DNA of 60,000 nucleotides, taken from Chrysomallon squamiferum (Eukaryota; Mollusca; Gastropoda; Neomphalida; Peltospiridae). The stretch covers positions 2,563,167-2,623,166 of the forward strand of contig CM022665.1 of assembly GCA_012295275.1 (NCBI GenBank). Reading direction: 5' to 3'. The position numbers and the translations under genes are program-made. Below are positions 13,901-28,900 of this stretch, one piece after another. Position 1 is the first letter of the stretch; the number at the start of each line of letters is the position of its first letter. The notes beneath the pieces are model-generated. The model ran no database searches, had not been told where the DNA came from, and saw only the letters and a program-made list of their open reading frames with translations.

Positions 13901-16900
13901 CGCAGTTTGTACAGGCCCATGCATGCCTCTTTCCTCACGTATGGCTGAAATAGATTTTTAACAGTCATTAATGTCTAAACAAAAATGTAAATGAAATAGG
14001 TAGCAATCCTAAATACACATATGATAGTGAATAAAACAATTAAGATTACTATCATAAATGCACATTTTTTTTTCTTAAATTTAGAAAAACTAAATAATGA
14101 ATATAAAAATTTAACTGCTAAACAGTATTTCTTTAGTACACTTCCATAACTAGCAGAGTAGCTACTTACCTCTGGGGATTCTATTGTCAGTCGTTTCAGC
14201 CAGGTGTTGAAGTTTGAAGCTGTACACAGCAAACCAGGAACATCATCACATGAGTAGGCCAAGGATACAAGGAAAGTCATAGCATAATGAACCACTGAAA
14301 TGTAAGCACACATTTAAACTGTTAATACACTGTTAAATAATGATAAGTTTTAAATATTTAACAGAAGTAAGGAAATTAAGTAAATTAACTTTTAAACAAA
14401 AACATCTTTTTTTTTAAATCTACATTCCAAAAGTGCATCTAAAAACAATTTCCTTGAGAGACTAAAAGAAAAAAGAAAGAAAAAAAAAAAAATTCAATTA
14501 GGTATTATGTGACCACATTATAAGTTAAATAAATTAAATAATAAAAATACCAATTGAAAAAAGATAAAATAATAAAAAATTGTGCAATTGCATTCTCTGA
14601 GGGTTTTTTTTTTTTTTTCATTATCTTTTATGTTCTTTATTAACTTTCTGTTAACATGTTGAAAAGCATGTATGTATAAAGAAAACTATTTAAAAAATTA
14701 CCTTCAGCCCATCCCCATGATCCAATGTACATCTGATTAGAATCTCTAAAATTCAAAAGTAAATTAATTATTATCACTGTACATAAACAAAGGTAGGAAA
14801 GTTGTTTTTCTTTTTGAATACAGGAAAATATACATTCAACACATTGCTTACTGTATGATATGAGAAAAAAGATAAAATATTTATGTATTGTAATGACCTT
14901 TCCCATATGAAAAAATAACAAATGAAAAATAACATATGCCTCCACGGTTTCCCATTTTAAGTTTAGTTTTTTTTTTTTTTTTTTGAATTATTTTGTCATT
15001 TAAAATATTCACTATTAAAATATATCTGAAATACTTACTCTGGCAATGCAGCATCATACAATATCTGCATGAGAATCTTCAGGACTGATTCTGTGTTCAG
15101 CATATCTACTGTTGACTGAAATAAATTTAAAACCAAACAAGTAGTTTTAGTTATTAGTAACACAGAAGTAACATGAACTGAAAATATGAAATGGAAATTA
15201 AAAGGCATATTTATATTTACATCCATCTCTGCAGATATTAATTTACCTGATTCAACCGTGGAATAAGAATCTTTTCTTGGTTGGATTTGGATTTCTTTGA
15301 TTTCTTCTTGGGACTTTCAAAAATATCATAAGCATCCTCAGGTCCTGTTTCTATATCTGCAGGATTCATTGCAAATTTGGTGATGAGCTGAAGTAAGTAG
15401 GCTAAACATTCCTGGTTCCACTAAATAAAAAAATAAAAAATAATAAAATATATATACTAATAATCATTTAATAATCAGTTTAGTTAAATGTTTATTGCAC
15501 TGTCATACTCTGCTGTATTGCTGATGTTCAATGTGGATCCCCTAAATGTGAAGAAAATAAACCTAGTCTGGAAAAATGATCTTCCAGTGTATCTGTTACC
15601 TGCATTAAAATGTCAGAAAAAAAAAAAAAGAAAAAAAGAAAAGGATTATGTGGATGTCATGTATTGCAATTAACAATATCAGGAAATACTTGGAAAGAAA
15701 TTCTTAATCTTTGGGCATATAACATGGCCATAACAAGAAACTTTTGAAAAAAGGCATAAACACATAACTGCAAATATCTGCTCTCATCAAAGGAAATCAA
15801 ATACTGAGGCCTCCTATACAAAAATCTATAGCAATGAAATAATTCTTAACCTAAAATATAAATTTAAAATGTTATTCAATAAATAAAATATCAGATATAC
15901 TTATTAAACTATTTTACCTGACTCCATTTTCCATCTTCCTTTGGTTGTAAAGTCCCAGACATAAAGATTTTCAACAAATGTCTCAAGCCACCCTTCTCAA
16001 CAAACTGTGCCAAAATAATCAGACATTACAGTTATAAATAAAATTATAAAATGAAGTATCCCCACATACAAATAACACACACACAATGATTATTATTATA
16101 AATCCACGACTGTTTAAAAATAGTATTTTTAAAAATATACGCTCTGTGTATAATATACAACAGAAAAACGGGAAGTAATAATAGTAATTCAGAGAAAAAA
16201 TTTAAAAATAATAATATTACATTTTGATTCCACAAATTTTCTGTGGCTTCATCTTCTGAATCTAGGACTGTTGCATCACCACCTCCAGAAAGCATCTGCA
16301 AAAAAAAAAAAAAAATGCAACATTCCATGACAATCATTTTAATAACATTTCCTAGATTTCGTCAAACTGTCACTTTATATAAATGTAAAATGCCTTAAAA
16401 AAAAAAGGCTCCAGAAGTGCAGACATTTCTAAGATTTAATTTTGTTCAGACTGTCATATACAGCACTGAATAATAAAATGCAACCACAGGAATGTGGAAG
16501 ACCAATTTTTGATTCCTTTAATTTCACTCGCTACTACATGAAAGTTTTACAACACACAGATGGAAACCTGTTAAAGTGCTGTGGACATTTTATTTTTTCA
16601 TTTTCTTAAATATATTAAATAAATATAATGCTATATTTTACATTTTAAAAATGTATACTAAAATGTGCATCAAAATAAAAAGAAAATCATAATAACTATA
16701 GTTGTAATTCTTTTTCTATGTTTTTATGACTTGCATAAAGTGAAAATATCCTTACCAGAGATTTGCGTTTAAGTTTAGCACTGTGAGACATAGATTCTAT
16801 GATCTGCAAGGAGTAATACAACTTGTGTGGACTTGACAGAGGCAGCAAGCTGTCCCAGTCTACATTAACAGTACTGTTGTAACTACCATCAGCCTGCTGA

Positions 16901-19900
16901 AACAAATACAAATTAATGATTCAACCTGATACTGTCACAGTGTTAAAAGCAGAAAATGTTTCAATATACATGCATTCTGAGTTAAAAAAAATATTTAAAA
17001 TTATTGCATTTTAGTAAGAGATGTGTAATATTTATGTAAATATTTGAGTAAATTATATTTCTTTAGTCCATTTTTTTTGTTTATATTTGTATGAAAGAAC
17101 TAACCCTTTTTTTACCCTGCCCTTTTGGTTAAACATTTCTGAAACTTTTTAAAATAATACTGTTTTCTCACCTTTTCTGTTGCAAGACTTTTGAATCCAT
17201 TCAAGTAATTCTGACAGGTTGGAAGAATCAACAACAACTCCCACACATTCCTAGACAGTCTGCGAGCTTCAGCCTGCAAGGCAGCCCTGTCATGGTTTTC
17301 CTGATTAAAAACAAAATTTATGTAACCAAACAGGAATAAATAAAAGAGAAAATCAAAACCAATTATGTGCATCATAACACTAAATAAAATCAAATATAAA
17401 AGAATAATGAAAGGAAAAAAAGGACAAGGCTTACCATCCCCAAAAACTCAAACTCCCAGTCACCAAGCTGTTGTAGCAACATGAAGAGATTGTCAAAATG
17501 TGGTTCTTGCAGAAGGATCATCATGGGAAGTCTTTCTCTTGGAGGTGATGGAAGACTAGAGGACGGTAATGTCCCATCCAGTTTTCTAGGTTGTCGACTG
17601 GCTCCAACTGAAACAAATACAAGCTGTAAATCCTTGAACTGCATTTCACCAAGTGTCTTCTCATCCATGTCCACAGTCAGTTCCTGACCCTGTGTGATCA
17701 TCCTGATGGGACCATCTCCAAGCATTGCACCGAGAATAGGTGACACAAGTCCATGCTTTCCATCAGTCTGCTTGCGCTGCACCTGCTGCTGATGTTGTAG
17801 TGTTTCCCACCAACGGGCAACCTCAGCTCGTAACTCAGCTACCAGATCAGTTGACATCATATCCAACTGTGTCTGCAAAATACAACAAGTTTACGTGAAA
17901 CATCTCTGCCTTCATTTAATAATCAAAAGGTTTTTCTTCAACCTAGTCAACATTAGACTGTTCAATTCATCTTATAAAGTTAAAGTTCATTTATGAATTT
18001 ATTATTCATTTAAGAACTCAAACATGAGGTTAATGAGTATAAACAGAAAAATTTAAATCTTAGTGCTTTTCAATATTAGCACATTAGTTAATTACTGAAT
18101 GAACTCAAAGATAAACTCTAGCAAATGAAATTTTAAAATATCAAAATGATTTATTCCTACCTTTTCAGTCATGCCTCCTGGTTGCAGAAGAATTCTAACA
18201 TTTGCAGAATTTTTTTCCATTCTAAGCTGTTGGTGACTAATAATTCCACATCCATCAATCTGCCAGTTGCGAAGATGATAGGAATATCTTTTTTTGAACG
18301 CTTCAAGGTGGGTTTTCAAAAGGGTCAGTCCACGTTTGATAATAAGTAAATTTGCACTAGCATCCTGGAAGATAATAATAAAACAAGTTGCAAGAATTAT
18401 TTTTATAACCACTGTTGAAAAATAAATTTCTGATCAGAAGTGAAACAAAAATAGGTAACAAAATACATCTCTAAAATAGCAATGAAAATGATTATTACCA
18501 CATCTTAAATTTGTAGTTGTTCTTTCTTACTCTGTGATACTTCTTATTAAATTATGGTGTCTAGATGATCAGGTTAAATATTTTACATTTTTGCCAGTCT
18601 TATTAAAGAAAATAATAAAGTTATTTTCCTGTAAACTGTAAAAATTGATACAAAGACAGAAATTACTAAATATCTGTAAGTTCATTTTCTATTATAATTC
18701 TGAAAAATATGACTCGTATTAATCATGTATTCTATCTTAATAGCCCTATTTAAGAAAAACGAAAACGTATATACTATTTTTTCCCCCGCCTTTATAATGA
18801 AATGATTTATGTATGAATAAAATCTAAATAAAGAATCAATGTTCTTACTTTTTTCATTCCATCCAGTGCAAGTAGTAGATTCTTCATGCATCGTTTTATG
18901 AACTCATCTTCTTTATCTAGAAGTCCATTGCCAAAACTGATGTAATACACATTAAGATACTGTATGGCTGCCATACTGACATCCTTGTCAGTGGCTCTTA
19001 ATGCAATACTCCACAACTGATCCATTCCACAAACCTGAAATAATTAATGTTAATTTGTATTTATCACAAATAATTACCGACTCCAACCGTACTTATGTTT
19101 CATTTATTTGTATGTGCTGGGATGAAGTAAGACTTGATTAGTAGAAGTTTTATACTGAAATAGTTTAAATCAAAATTTAAATGCAAAATCTGATAAATGA
19201 TTGTGAAAATATATCTGACCTGATCTTCTGACAGGGGGCTGTCTACAGACGCATTAGCAACTCGTGCTAGCTGTGACAGTTGTTGAAACAGATTGAGTCC
19301 AATCATACTCATAGTTTCTGATTTTAACTGAGGCATCTGTTAAAAAAAAAAAAAAAAAAAAAAGAGAAAGTGAATACACAAAATCATAGGCACATTAGAT
19401 CCATTCAAAAATGTTTCAAACCATTCATACAGTCCTTTTTTCCTGTATACAAAAGCTATGTAAAAGCTGTAATTATAGTCATGTCTTAATTAGCACTTTT
19501 ATAACAGCCATAAACTCACATTTTATGATGATTTGTTAGTTCAAGTGATATTACACTATTTTGAAACATTCATTTAATAATTAATATATAATTATTTATG
19601 TGTTCTAAATGAAACATTTAAAAGTTTTTAAGTTAAATGACAAAATACCTTTTCCAAAAAGATATGTTTAAATGTTTCCAGTCCTAGTGCATGATGATCT
19701 TTACTTTTTGCTTGATTCAGAAACCAGCTCAGACAGTCATCAGAGCATTCTGGATCCAAAGCCAGACAATCCCACAGTTCATCCACTTGTGTCTGGTTTA
19801 AACCTGAAATTAAATATTATATTTTCTTCTAATATTGTCATTATTTCCAAGTGTAAAGTATCTTCTAATCATATTATGTAACAAATTCAGAATATCGTTA

Positions 19901-22900
19901 ATGCAGTATAAAATTAAAATAATATAAGAAAAGCACTAATTTTCAGTTTGTTAATTTACATACATATTTTTGGGGACACATGGTGCAAAGATATTGTTTA
20001 TTTTTATTTTCAGTCCACGAAAAAAGTTTAATTTTTTTTGTAATATAGAAAAAATGTAAATTAATATTCAAGTTAATTTTAAAACTCCTTCTACTGACAA
20101 AAAAGATATGTTAGAGAAATCAACACATACGAAAACCATCTGGAGACAGTGCTGAGAAAACACAGGTCAGGAACAGAAGACGAACTTGAACTTGTTCCTG
20201 GTGGCTGTAACTGGAGAGAGATAAAAAAGAAACAATTTTACATACATTAAAGTACTCTATTTGGTATAAATTTACAAGACAGTAGCTTTTTAATTTTACT
20301 TTTTTTTTAGTTCTAACTTTAAAAAGCCAAAAATAAATAATAAAAATAAGTTCAAAAGAGAGAAAAAACAAAACCTCTCACTACACAGACCAAGTTATTT
20401 TTATAATGATAGCATAAACCACTCACAGTGTGTTTGGCTGATTCTTAGCTGTATTGTTGTAATAAACCAGGTCATGGAAAAAGTGTGTCATCATTCCAAG
20501 TTCTTTTTCAGCCCACCTAAATACCAGAAACATTTCTTTATTTTCAGAGTTTCTCAATAATTAAAAAAAAAAAAATTAAATAATAATAATAATAATAATA
20601 AAAAACACATTTTATTGTTTTCTGTTTCACAAATCACTAAGGTAATATAATGCATTCCAAAAATTTAAACCTGGAAAATAATAAAGCAACATATTCTATG
20701 ATTCACAATGCTGTATTTCAGTGTTTCTCACTTGGTCTCCACAAAAAACCTCCCATTTATACAATCAATGCAAGAAATCATTATATAAACAAAAATAGAC
20801 AACAAAAAGATGACACATTTATATAATTTGAACTGAAAACAATTTTAGAGAAATTCAGCCGTGTTATTCTGTTACTATTATACCATAGGGACAAAGAATT
20901 AAGAACAGTTGATTTTAAAAGTCATGAATTATATTAGACCCATAAGCTGACACATTTATTTACTTCTTACTTAATTCGTTTAATATTTGTATGTCATATT
21001 TTTTTGATATAGTAATGTAAAATGTGTATTTTCTCAAACACAAAAGGTAATGTGTTAATTCTTTAAATTTCAGAAACAGATCAAGTGAAAATGTTTGGCT
21101 TGTGATGCTTTCGTAATTTTGAACTTACATTGTAATAGTGTGGGTGTCTGCTCCACTTCTGTACTGCTGAAATGAGCTGAATATTTTTGGCAAGAGACGC
21201 AGTGAGACAACAACAGATCTGAAAATAAAGTATTAAGTGACAGTAAGGCAATGAAAACATTCTTATGGATCAATTCTGTAAAAACACCCTTAATTAACAT
21301 TTCTCTTTTATAAACAACTTCCAGAAATTGGTACACACAAACTCATTCGAATATTTCATAAACTAATCTGAAACTGTTTCATAAACTATCATCATTCTTA
21401 ACTGACAGCAAGTCTTGTTTCATGATATGATCACATTTGATAAACACTCACCCATAGTAACAGCATTATTTAGTTATTTTGAGGAAAAAGGTAATTTTAA
21501 CATTTATGACTTCTCATTTCCCTGAATACACTGAGTATCTGCAAAGTACATTTAAGTATAAAGATGGCATCAGCAAATAAACATTATTTTAAAGTGATCT
21601 ATTCTGAACTGCATATAATCCTATTTTAATATAACTAAAAAAATATGACTGAGATTTTGTACTAGTCTGTTAAGTTTAATAAGAAATTTCAACCTACTTG
21701 TGACTAGCAAGATTATCAATGCAGGCAGCAATAAACTTTGTCCGTATACGTTTATCAGTTGAGTAGCATACTAAAGTGCACAGAGCTTTCTCTGCTTCTA
21801 CAGCTAATCCTTCTGGCAGGAGACACTGAAATAAAACAATATTCTTAAATAACATAAGAAAACTGTTTATATACAAGCAGATCAAAACAGAAAAATATAT
21901 TAAGAACTAATACAGTAATTGACTTGGAAGAGGTCCATGCTTGTGACTAACTCTGTCATTCATGTTTTAAGAACTGAATCTAAATCCATGAACAATATCA
22001 TTCCCTCCCCCCCCCCCCCCAAAAAAAAAAAAGTTAAATAAATTAACTACTTAAAATAATGATAATAATGTTTAAAAAAAAAGAAGTTAAAACATCTGCC
22101 ATCAGAAAACCCCAAAACCCTGTCAATGACACACTTCTAATATAATAACATAAGTGAATACTGCTACACAGCTAACTTTAATAACCACCAAACAAGAATA
22201 TCTAAAAGACTGATAGTTTTTGTTGATCTGAAAAAGCCAACCCAGATATGAGTGATTCACTTGTGAAGTACAGGGCAATAAAGCTGTGATTAAATAATTT
22301 TGAGTTAGAGAAATTTGATTGTTAATATTTATTTAAAAGTCATGAATTCTATTCGGCTTCATGATCAACCTATTTATTCATTTCTTACATAATAATGACC
22401 TTTGAATATAAAGAGGACATGAACACTCAGTTTCTGTAAAAATAATCTGATTGAAATCATCTACTTTTAATAGACTTAATAATCTTCGACAGTGTTCATT
22501 TTTTACATGTAAACTGATATATGGATATTGAATATTTTGCAATGAACTTTATTATGTATTTGTTCTTAACTATAATATAATATTCTAGTGCACTGATGGC
22601 CATTTTAGTGTACATTGATAAGATCATGCTTTCCTGTTGTTTTAATTCCTAAGTTATTGTCTTTTATTTGAAATGGAACTGAACCACTTACACATGAATA
22701 AGATTAAATTCCTGTGGTTTATTCCATGATAATAACAGTTAAACTGTAGAATGACAGTTTTAAAAAAAAAAAATTACTAGTTTAAAAAAATAAAAAAATA
22801 AATAAATAAAAATTGTTGTAACCTTCTTTTAATTTTGTTTTTAACCTTTTAACTTTTCTTTATTTTTTTTATTTTTTTAAACTTCTGAAGTTGTATAATA

Positions 22901-25900
22901 CAAAAATAATAAAAATAATGTTTAACAAAATGTAACTGCCTATGGTAGTACATGCTCCTAACAACAAGCAAAATAATTCCTGCTTACTGCAACATTTTCT
23001 TGTACAAGATCCCAGAGTAGCGTGTTCCCTTTCTTACAAACATCATCAAATGTTGAGTCAGGGCAAGTTGACACACCAATTTCTTTCTGAGGTGGCCGAT
23101 GATGAACAATGCCTTTAAGAAAACCCAAAATAACAGTTGTGATCATTTGTAATACAGTTAAATATCAATAATATTTTACAGAATGTTCACATGACATTTT
23201 AAAATAAAGAACTATAGCCGCTATGTCTTATTATTTACCAAATTCAAAACAAATAACAGTATTTTATGGAAGAAAAAAAAAGAAAGAAAAGAAAAATCAT
23301 ATCAGACAAAACTTTTCTATTCCAGTTTTTTTTATTTAAGTGATAATGCTTTTTCTGTTCCTTCAAAACCTATTTGGATGGATTCATCCTGTTTTACATG
23401 AAATAAAACAAACTCACAGTGAGGAATGTTCTGGTACATGTTTAACTGCTGCATCTGCTGACTGTTGTAATGTGCATGAGCATTTATCTGAGCAAGTTCC
23501 TCTTCACTCAGACCTTCCTCTCCTTCAAAGTCAGCCATATTCTTATCAGACTTGGTACTCAAATGGGAACTATGGCAACTGCCATCATCAGGACTAAGAA
23601 TATCCTCAGCATATTCACTGAAACAAACAATAATAATTACTTCATGTCAGAAATATTTCCAGTGTGCATTTGTTGGGTTTTGGAGTTTTTGTAAAAAAGA
23701 CGATTTGTTTAATTTTGTTGTCATATTTTTTTTTCATATCAAAAATAATAATAATAATAATAATTATCATCATCACCATCACCATCATCATCATCATTAT
23801 TATAGTGAAAAACAAATCAAATAAGAGAAGACATTATGATAATTTAGATACAAAAAGAAAAGATACCTGTTTACATTTTTCAGTGTGATTTACAACATCA
23901 ATACCTGTAACTACCAACTTTCAAAAACCTTTTTGAAGACAACTCTATGATTTCTCATCTTACCTCTGGAACTGCCTGTTTCTGTGAGCTGCCTTCAAAT
24001 GCTGAACAATAGATGAACAGTCAAATGTTTCTATTTCAATTTCCGGCTTTTTAGTTTGATCTTGCTGTTGTCTAGTATGGTCTTCAATCATAGCAGATGT
24101 AACCATCACATCAGAATCTAATGATTCCTGAAATCAACAAATACTAACATTACCAAAAAAACCCACATTTTCTGCATTTTATTTAACAGTTAAGTTTAAA
24201 CTTTAGTAACAAACCTGGCTTCTCAGAATAACATGCTTTAAGAATTTTGAAGGTTTAGTATTCAACATAAAATTGCTCTTGTCAAACAACTTCCTGAACA
24301 TCAAAACCCTGCGTACCAGTTACAGATTACTGGTTTTATGGAAATGGGCACTGATTAATTAAAACACCAAATGGAAGTAAACTGTGATACAGAAATGCAG
24401 TGAGTAACAAAGTGATGGTATCTTTTGTGTTTGTGGGATTTTCATAATTGTGTATTCTTTGCAAAATAAAAATTTTATTACAGGAGATCTTAGCAACAAA
24501 ATATACTACCCAAATTATATTTTATTGATTGAATTTAGTGACTTTCAAACCTATGAAAACTATCAAAAACTCACTTGAGAAGTGTTGCCTACATCAGATA
24601 CCTTCATTTTTTCCAGATTATCATCTCCCTGGCCAAGAACTTTCCCTATGTCATCAGAGAATGTTTTATTTGTCTTTGACTGACCACCTTGTTGATGTCT
24701 GTCCATTTTGTGCTGTCTCTGTAGTACAAGTTGAGCTGCATGATGTAGCATATGTTGATGCTGTCGACACTCAAGCTGCTTACGTCTGTTCTTATGAATG
24801 ATCTCTCGAGCATGACACTGCATTTTTACTTCCTGAATGAGCTTAGACTCTTCGTCGTCCTCAAACTCAGAGCTGTCTTCACTTTCTCTGTGGCAAGCAT
24901 GTTTCATTTTCACCAGATGAGCTTCTTTTATCAGTTCCTCATCTTCAGAATCCAAATACTCAGAATCTTCCTCTTCGTGACTGTGTTCGCAACATTCTTC
25001 CATTTCAGAGCTTTCTCCCTCCGATTCCTCTTGTCCAGTGACCCTTTTCTTCTTCATTCCTTTACGTGCATTAATGTGCTTACAGGCAACAATGCTTTTG
25101 ACTGGTTCGTGTTCCTCACTTGATTCGCTGCACTCAACATCACTGTCACTCGCAGCACCATGCAAGCCTGGATGATGCACATGAGTCAGCTTTATCTGAT
25201 GTAATCTTTTCAGCTGTTTATTTGCGACCAGTTGTTCATCAATCTCAGATTCTTCACTGAAATCAGAGCATATTCCCAGACTGCTCTCTGAACCTCCATG
25301 AATATGTTTGGGATGATGGCGATGACAACACTGGTGTATATGGCTGCCACCTTTACCAACGTCAGCAGTTTTGATTATAGAATTGTCAGACTTTAAAAAA
25401 AACAAAATAAATAAATAAATAAAATTAGAAAAAAAAGAAAGAGAATTAAAAATGAATGTTCATTAATGCTCAAGTACCAAACTGTTGGAAAGAGAGAATT
25501 TACAATTGATACAACATGACTGTTTTAGAAGCATGAAAGCATCATACTGAGAACAGAAATTATTTTAATTATGATATACAAAAGCACACAGTATTTAATA
25601 ACAGAATATCCATACATACAGGCTTCTGGACATGCATACACAAACGCTACAAAATAAAGTACCTGTTTGTTATTTTCTCCCTCTGATTCATGAATACTTT
25701 CACTGCTACTGATATCATGCTTTCCTGGTTGACCCAGACCAGCTGCAAAAGACAGAAACTTTAACAGCATCTCAAAAAAACCCATTTTAAATGAAAAAAA
25801 AAACATTTTGAGAAGTAAAAATATTTCCTTCGCAGGACACTTGAATTTGACTTTGAAAATGTTTCTCTGAATATAACATGTATGAGGCAATGTTTGTTAG

Positions 25901-28900
25901 TTGTTTGCACATATGTTTGATATCAAACACCAGTACAGTGTACTTAGATAAAATTCCATTCTGAATTATTACGATTTTAAACAGAAAACGCTGAATTAGA
26001 CGAACTACCTATTTCCATTTCTTCATCTTCTTGTCTGATAGCTGTGTAAGCCTGTAAATGAGTGGGGATGTTCTGTTCTATAGCTGCAACGTGGTGATGA
26101 GATGAACCACATGTGTTCCAGATTCTTTTGATCAGTGCAGAAGCAAGATAGAGAGTCTGAGAAAAAAAATCACAGTTCATGTTACTGTCTTGTACTAACA
26201 ACAGAAAAGCAACTTAAGTTCAGATAATGGTATTACGATAAATTTCAAGTAAACTTTACACAATTTTATATACTATTCCTTTACTGGGCATAATTATATC
26301 TAAACTCAAGTTATAATTTGTATAATACTTTTTACGTAATTACTTACTGATTCAGTATGGGCAGAAGGCTCAAGACTTGACACCAGTTTAAGTAAATGCT
26401 GAACTGGAGGAAGTTCTAAATGTTTGATCAGTGGAATCAAAATGTCATATACTTGTTTGCCACAGTACTTCAGCTGTAAAGAGAGAAAAAAAGAAAATAA
26501 AATAATTTTTAAACTAATGTTTTTTATACAGTAAAATATTTTTAAGATGATTTTAATTTTTTTTATTTTTTTTTTTTTTATAAAATTAAGATTTTTGTCA
26601 GCTATTCCAACAACACACATGACAAATACAAAACTACAAATGTCCTTCTTTTGACCTATTAAAATAGTTTGCAAAAAAAAAAAAAAAAAAAAACAATGTG
26701 AGTAAAAACATTTTTGAATTGTATTTTCATGTAGAGACAGAAAATAATGGCTATTTTATGCAAAGACAATTAACTTTAAGGTACAAAAAATAAAAAATAC
26801 CACTGACCTGACTAGCTGCCCATATACAATCCAGATGTTCATTGGTGATTCTGTTCTCAACAGCCAGGAAATTCAAAATCATCTGATTTTGTTTTATCAA
26901 CTAAAGTTTAAAGAAAAATAATAATAGTTTGATAACATATCTGTGACATTGATGAGATGTATTAGTTATAACAAGAATGTTAAAAACAGTTTTCAATCTG
27001 CAAATTTGTTGCTATAACTGGTAATTATTTTTTTACACAAATAAATCAACCTGAAGCTTACCTCTGCATGAAGATTTGGTCCAAAGATATGTTCTATTAT
27101 TTTTTTGTCTATGAGCCATTGTGCAATTTCATTGCCAATCCTGGATAAAATAAAGATTAAATTATTAACTGTCTTCAATGTATTTTGGGGACAGTGTTCA
27201 AGTTTATAATGTATTCTAACAAAAGATCAATTTTGTTCAGCTTGATAGGTTGCAAGGTACAACAATGACAGTAGTATGGAACAGACATTTTAAGTGCCTT
27301 ACATATTTACTCATATATACACTATTTTATTTAACTATCATTTTCATAAATCACGTAACAGTGTTTATTGTAACGTAAATGTCATGACAGCCTGATATTA
27401 GTTTATTTAGTGGAAGAAAATTACCAATGACATTTGCCTGCTACTTTTAGCCAACTGAAAAGAATATTTTGAACTTGATTCTATCAACTGCTTCCCAGCA
27501 GCCATATTGATAATGACATGTAAAAATGAACCAAAAGTAATGCTAAGAACTAATCAAAATGTGTCTAAGAACACTAGATATACATAATGGCTGTGCCAAA
27601 GGATATTGTATTGATAGGTAAATACGTGAAATAAGCAACTAGTTTACATTTTATATGGATCATTTTTGTGGGAGATAACAGAAAGAATGCATTTTTTTTA
27701 TCATCAATTTGCTGATGATACTGAGTATTTTAGAGGGCCTTAAAATTATGCAGGTAAACTTTAAAAAAATAAATAAATAAATAAATAAAATGAGGAAAGG
27801 AAAATAAAGAAAAATAAAAGGAATACCCACTTTTCAGCATCAACCAAGGTCTCATTATTGCAGCTTTCATTATAAAGAGTTATTTGATTCTGTAAAGGAA
27901 AAGAAATGTAGTTATAAAATATTTTCTGTTTTGCATTTTTAATGTACATATGCAAAATCTTTGAACAGCTGGCTTATATTAATTACTGAAAATATGATTT
28001 TTTAATTTACTCAAACATTATACTGATACAAACTAAAAGAACTTTTTTCTTTTCACAGCATAAACATAAAAATAATAATAACAAACGTAAGTTCTGAATC
28101 ATGAATATTCCATACTGAATCAGAAATTCACTAATATATTAAAAAAAAATTAAATTTAAAAATAAAATGAGTATGATGTGAAGATGCTTACATTTAATTG
28201 AGCAATTCCTGCCAGGCGAATAGTCAAGGTTGAACAAGTGAAGTATTTGAAGGCCAGTTCTAGCCCCTCTTTATCAAATGTGAAATGAGTATCAAGTGGT
28301 TCTTTTACTGCTGCCCACATCAAGTCTGTCATACTGCGACTTCCTGCCATTCGCAGGTCCTTGTCCGACAAGTTGCACATATATCTGAAATTCAATTTAA
28401 AAAATAAAGAAACAAAGAAATAACGCATAGAGGGAAGTGGGACATAAAACATAACTGATTTTTTTAAAAGGCAAATTAGACGGTCAACATATAACAATAA
28501 TTCCAAATTAATGTCTTCTTTTTATTTTCTCCAGATCAACCTCTACTAATGATTAAAGGAAAATAATATTAATAAAAAATTAAAAAAAAAAGATCTACAA
28601 AAGACAGTTCACAAACAAACACAGAAATCATAATTATAAGCTAAGAACATTTTGGGTGATTTTTTTTCCACCTCATTTTTTTCAGTTTACAATGCTGCAG
28701 GAACGTAACTGCTATAATTGATGTGTAACAACAGTACAAAAAAAAATACATGGTAGGAGAGATACAGGGTTACCATTCAAAATACATTTAAAATGATCTC
28801 ATGGTGTAAAATAAATCTAATTTTGCAAGAACTGAATATAAAACCAAAATCATTTACCTGATAACTGATGTTCTCAGTGGAATAATACACTGCATGATTG

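Larger units (their letters stand above)
18849..23112 (-). other. USP34: USP34 exons 17-24: helical scaffold (residues about 917-1240)
   Basis: Exons: 22988-23112, 21698-21825, 21129-21218, 20427-20516, 20131-20210, 19649-19803, 19220-19336, 18849-19034. Conserved blocks in order are FDDVCKKGNTLLWDLVQENVA, LAVEAEKALCTLVCYSTDKR, SVVVSLRLLPKIFSSFQQYR, WAEKELGMMTHFFHDLVYYN, EQVQVRLLFLTCVFSALSPD, DHHALGLETFKHIFLEK, MPQLKSETMSMIGLNLFQQL and GMDQLWSIALRATDKDVSMA. These match the armadillo/HEAT-like middle of USP34. Several small exons (80-90 nt) are read in a frame different from any long open frame, and they were recognised by homology plus splice phase. The intron 21826-22987 is the longest inside this block. 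Confidence 0.93.

Noticed and set aside
23552-23888. Poly-Ile, poly-Asn and poly-His open frames near 23.7 kb
   Set aside because: Produced by the AAT/CAT trinucleotide repeat in an intron; no homology and no splice support.
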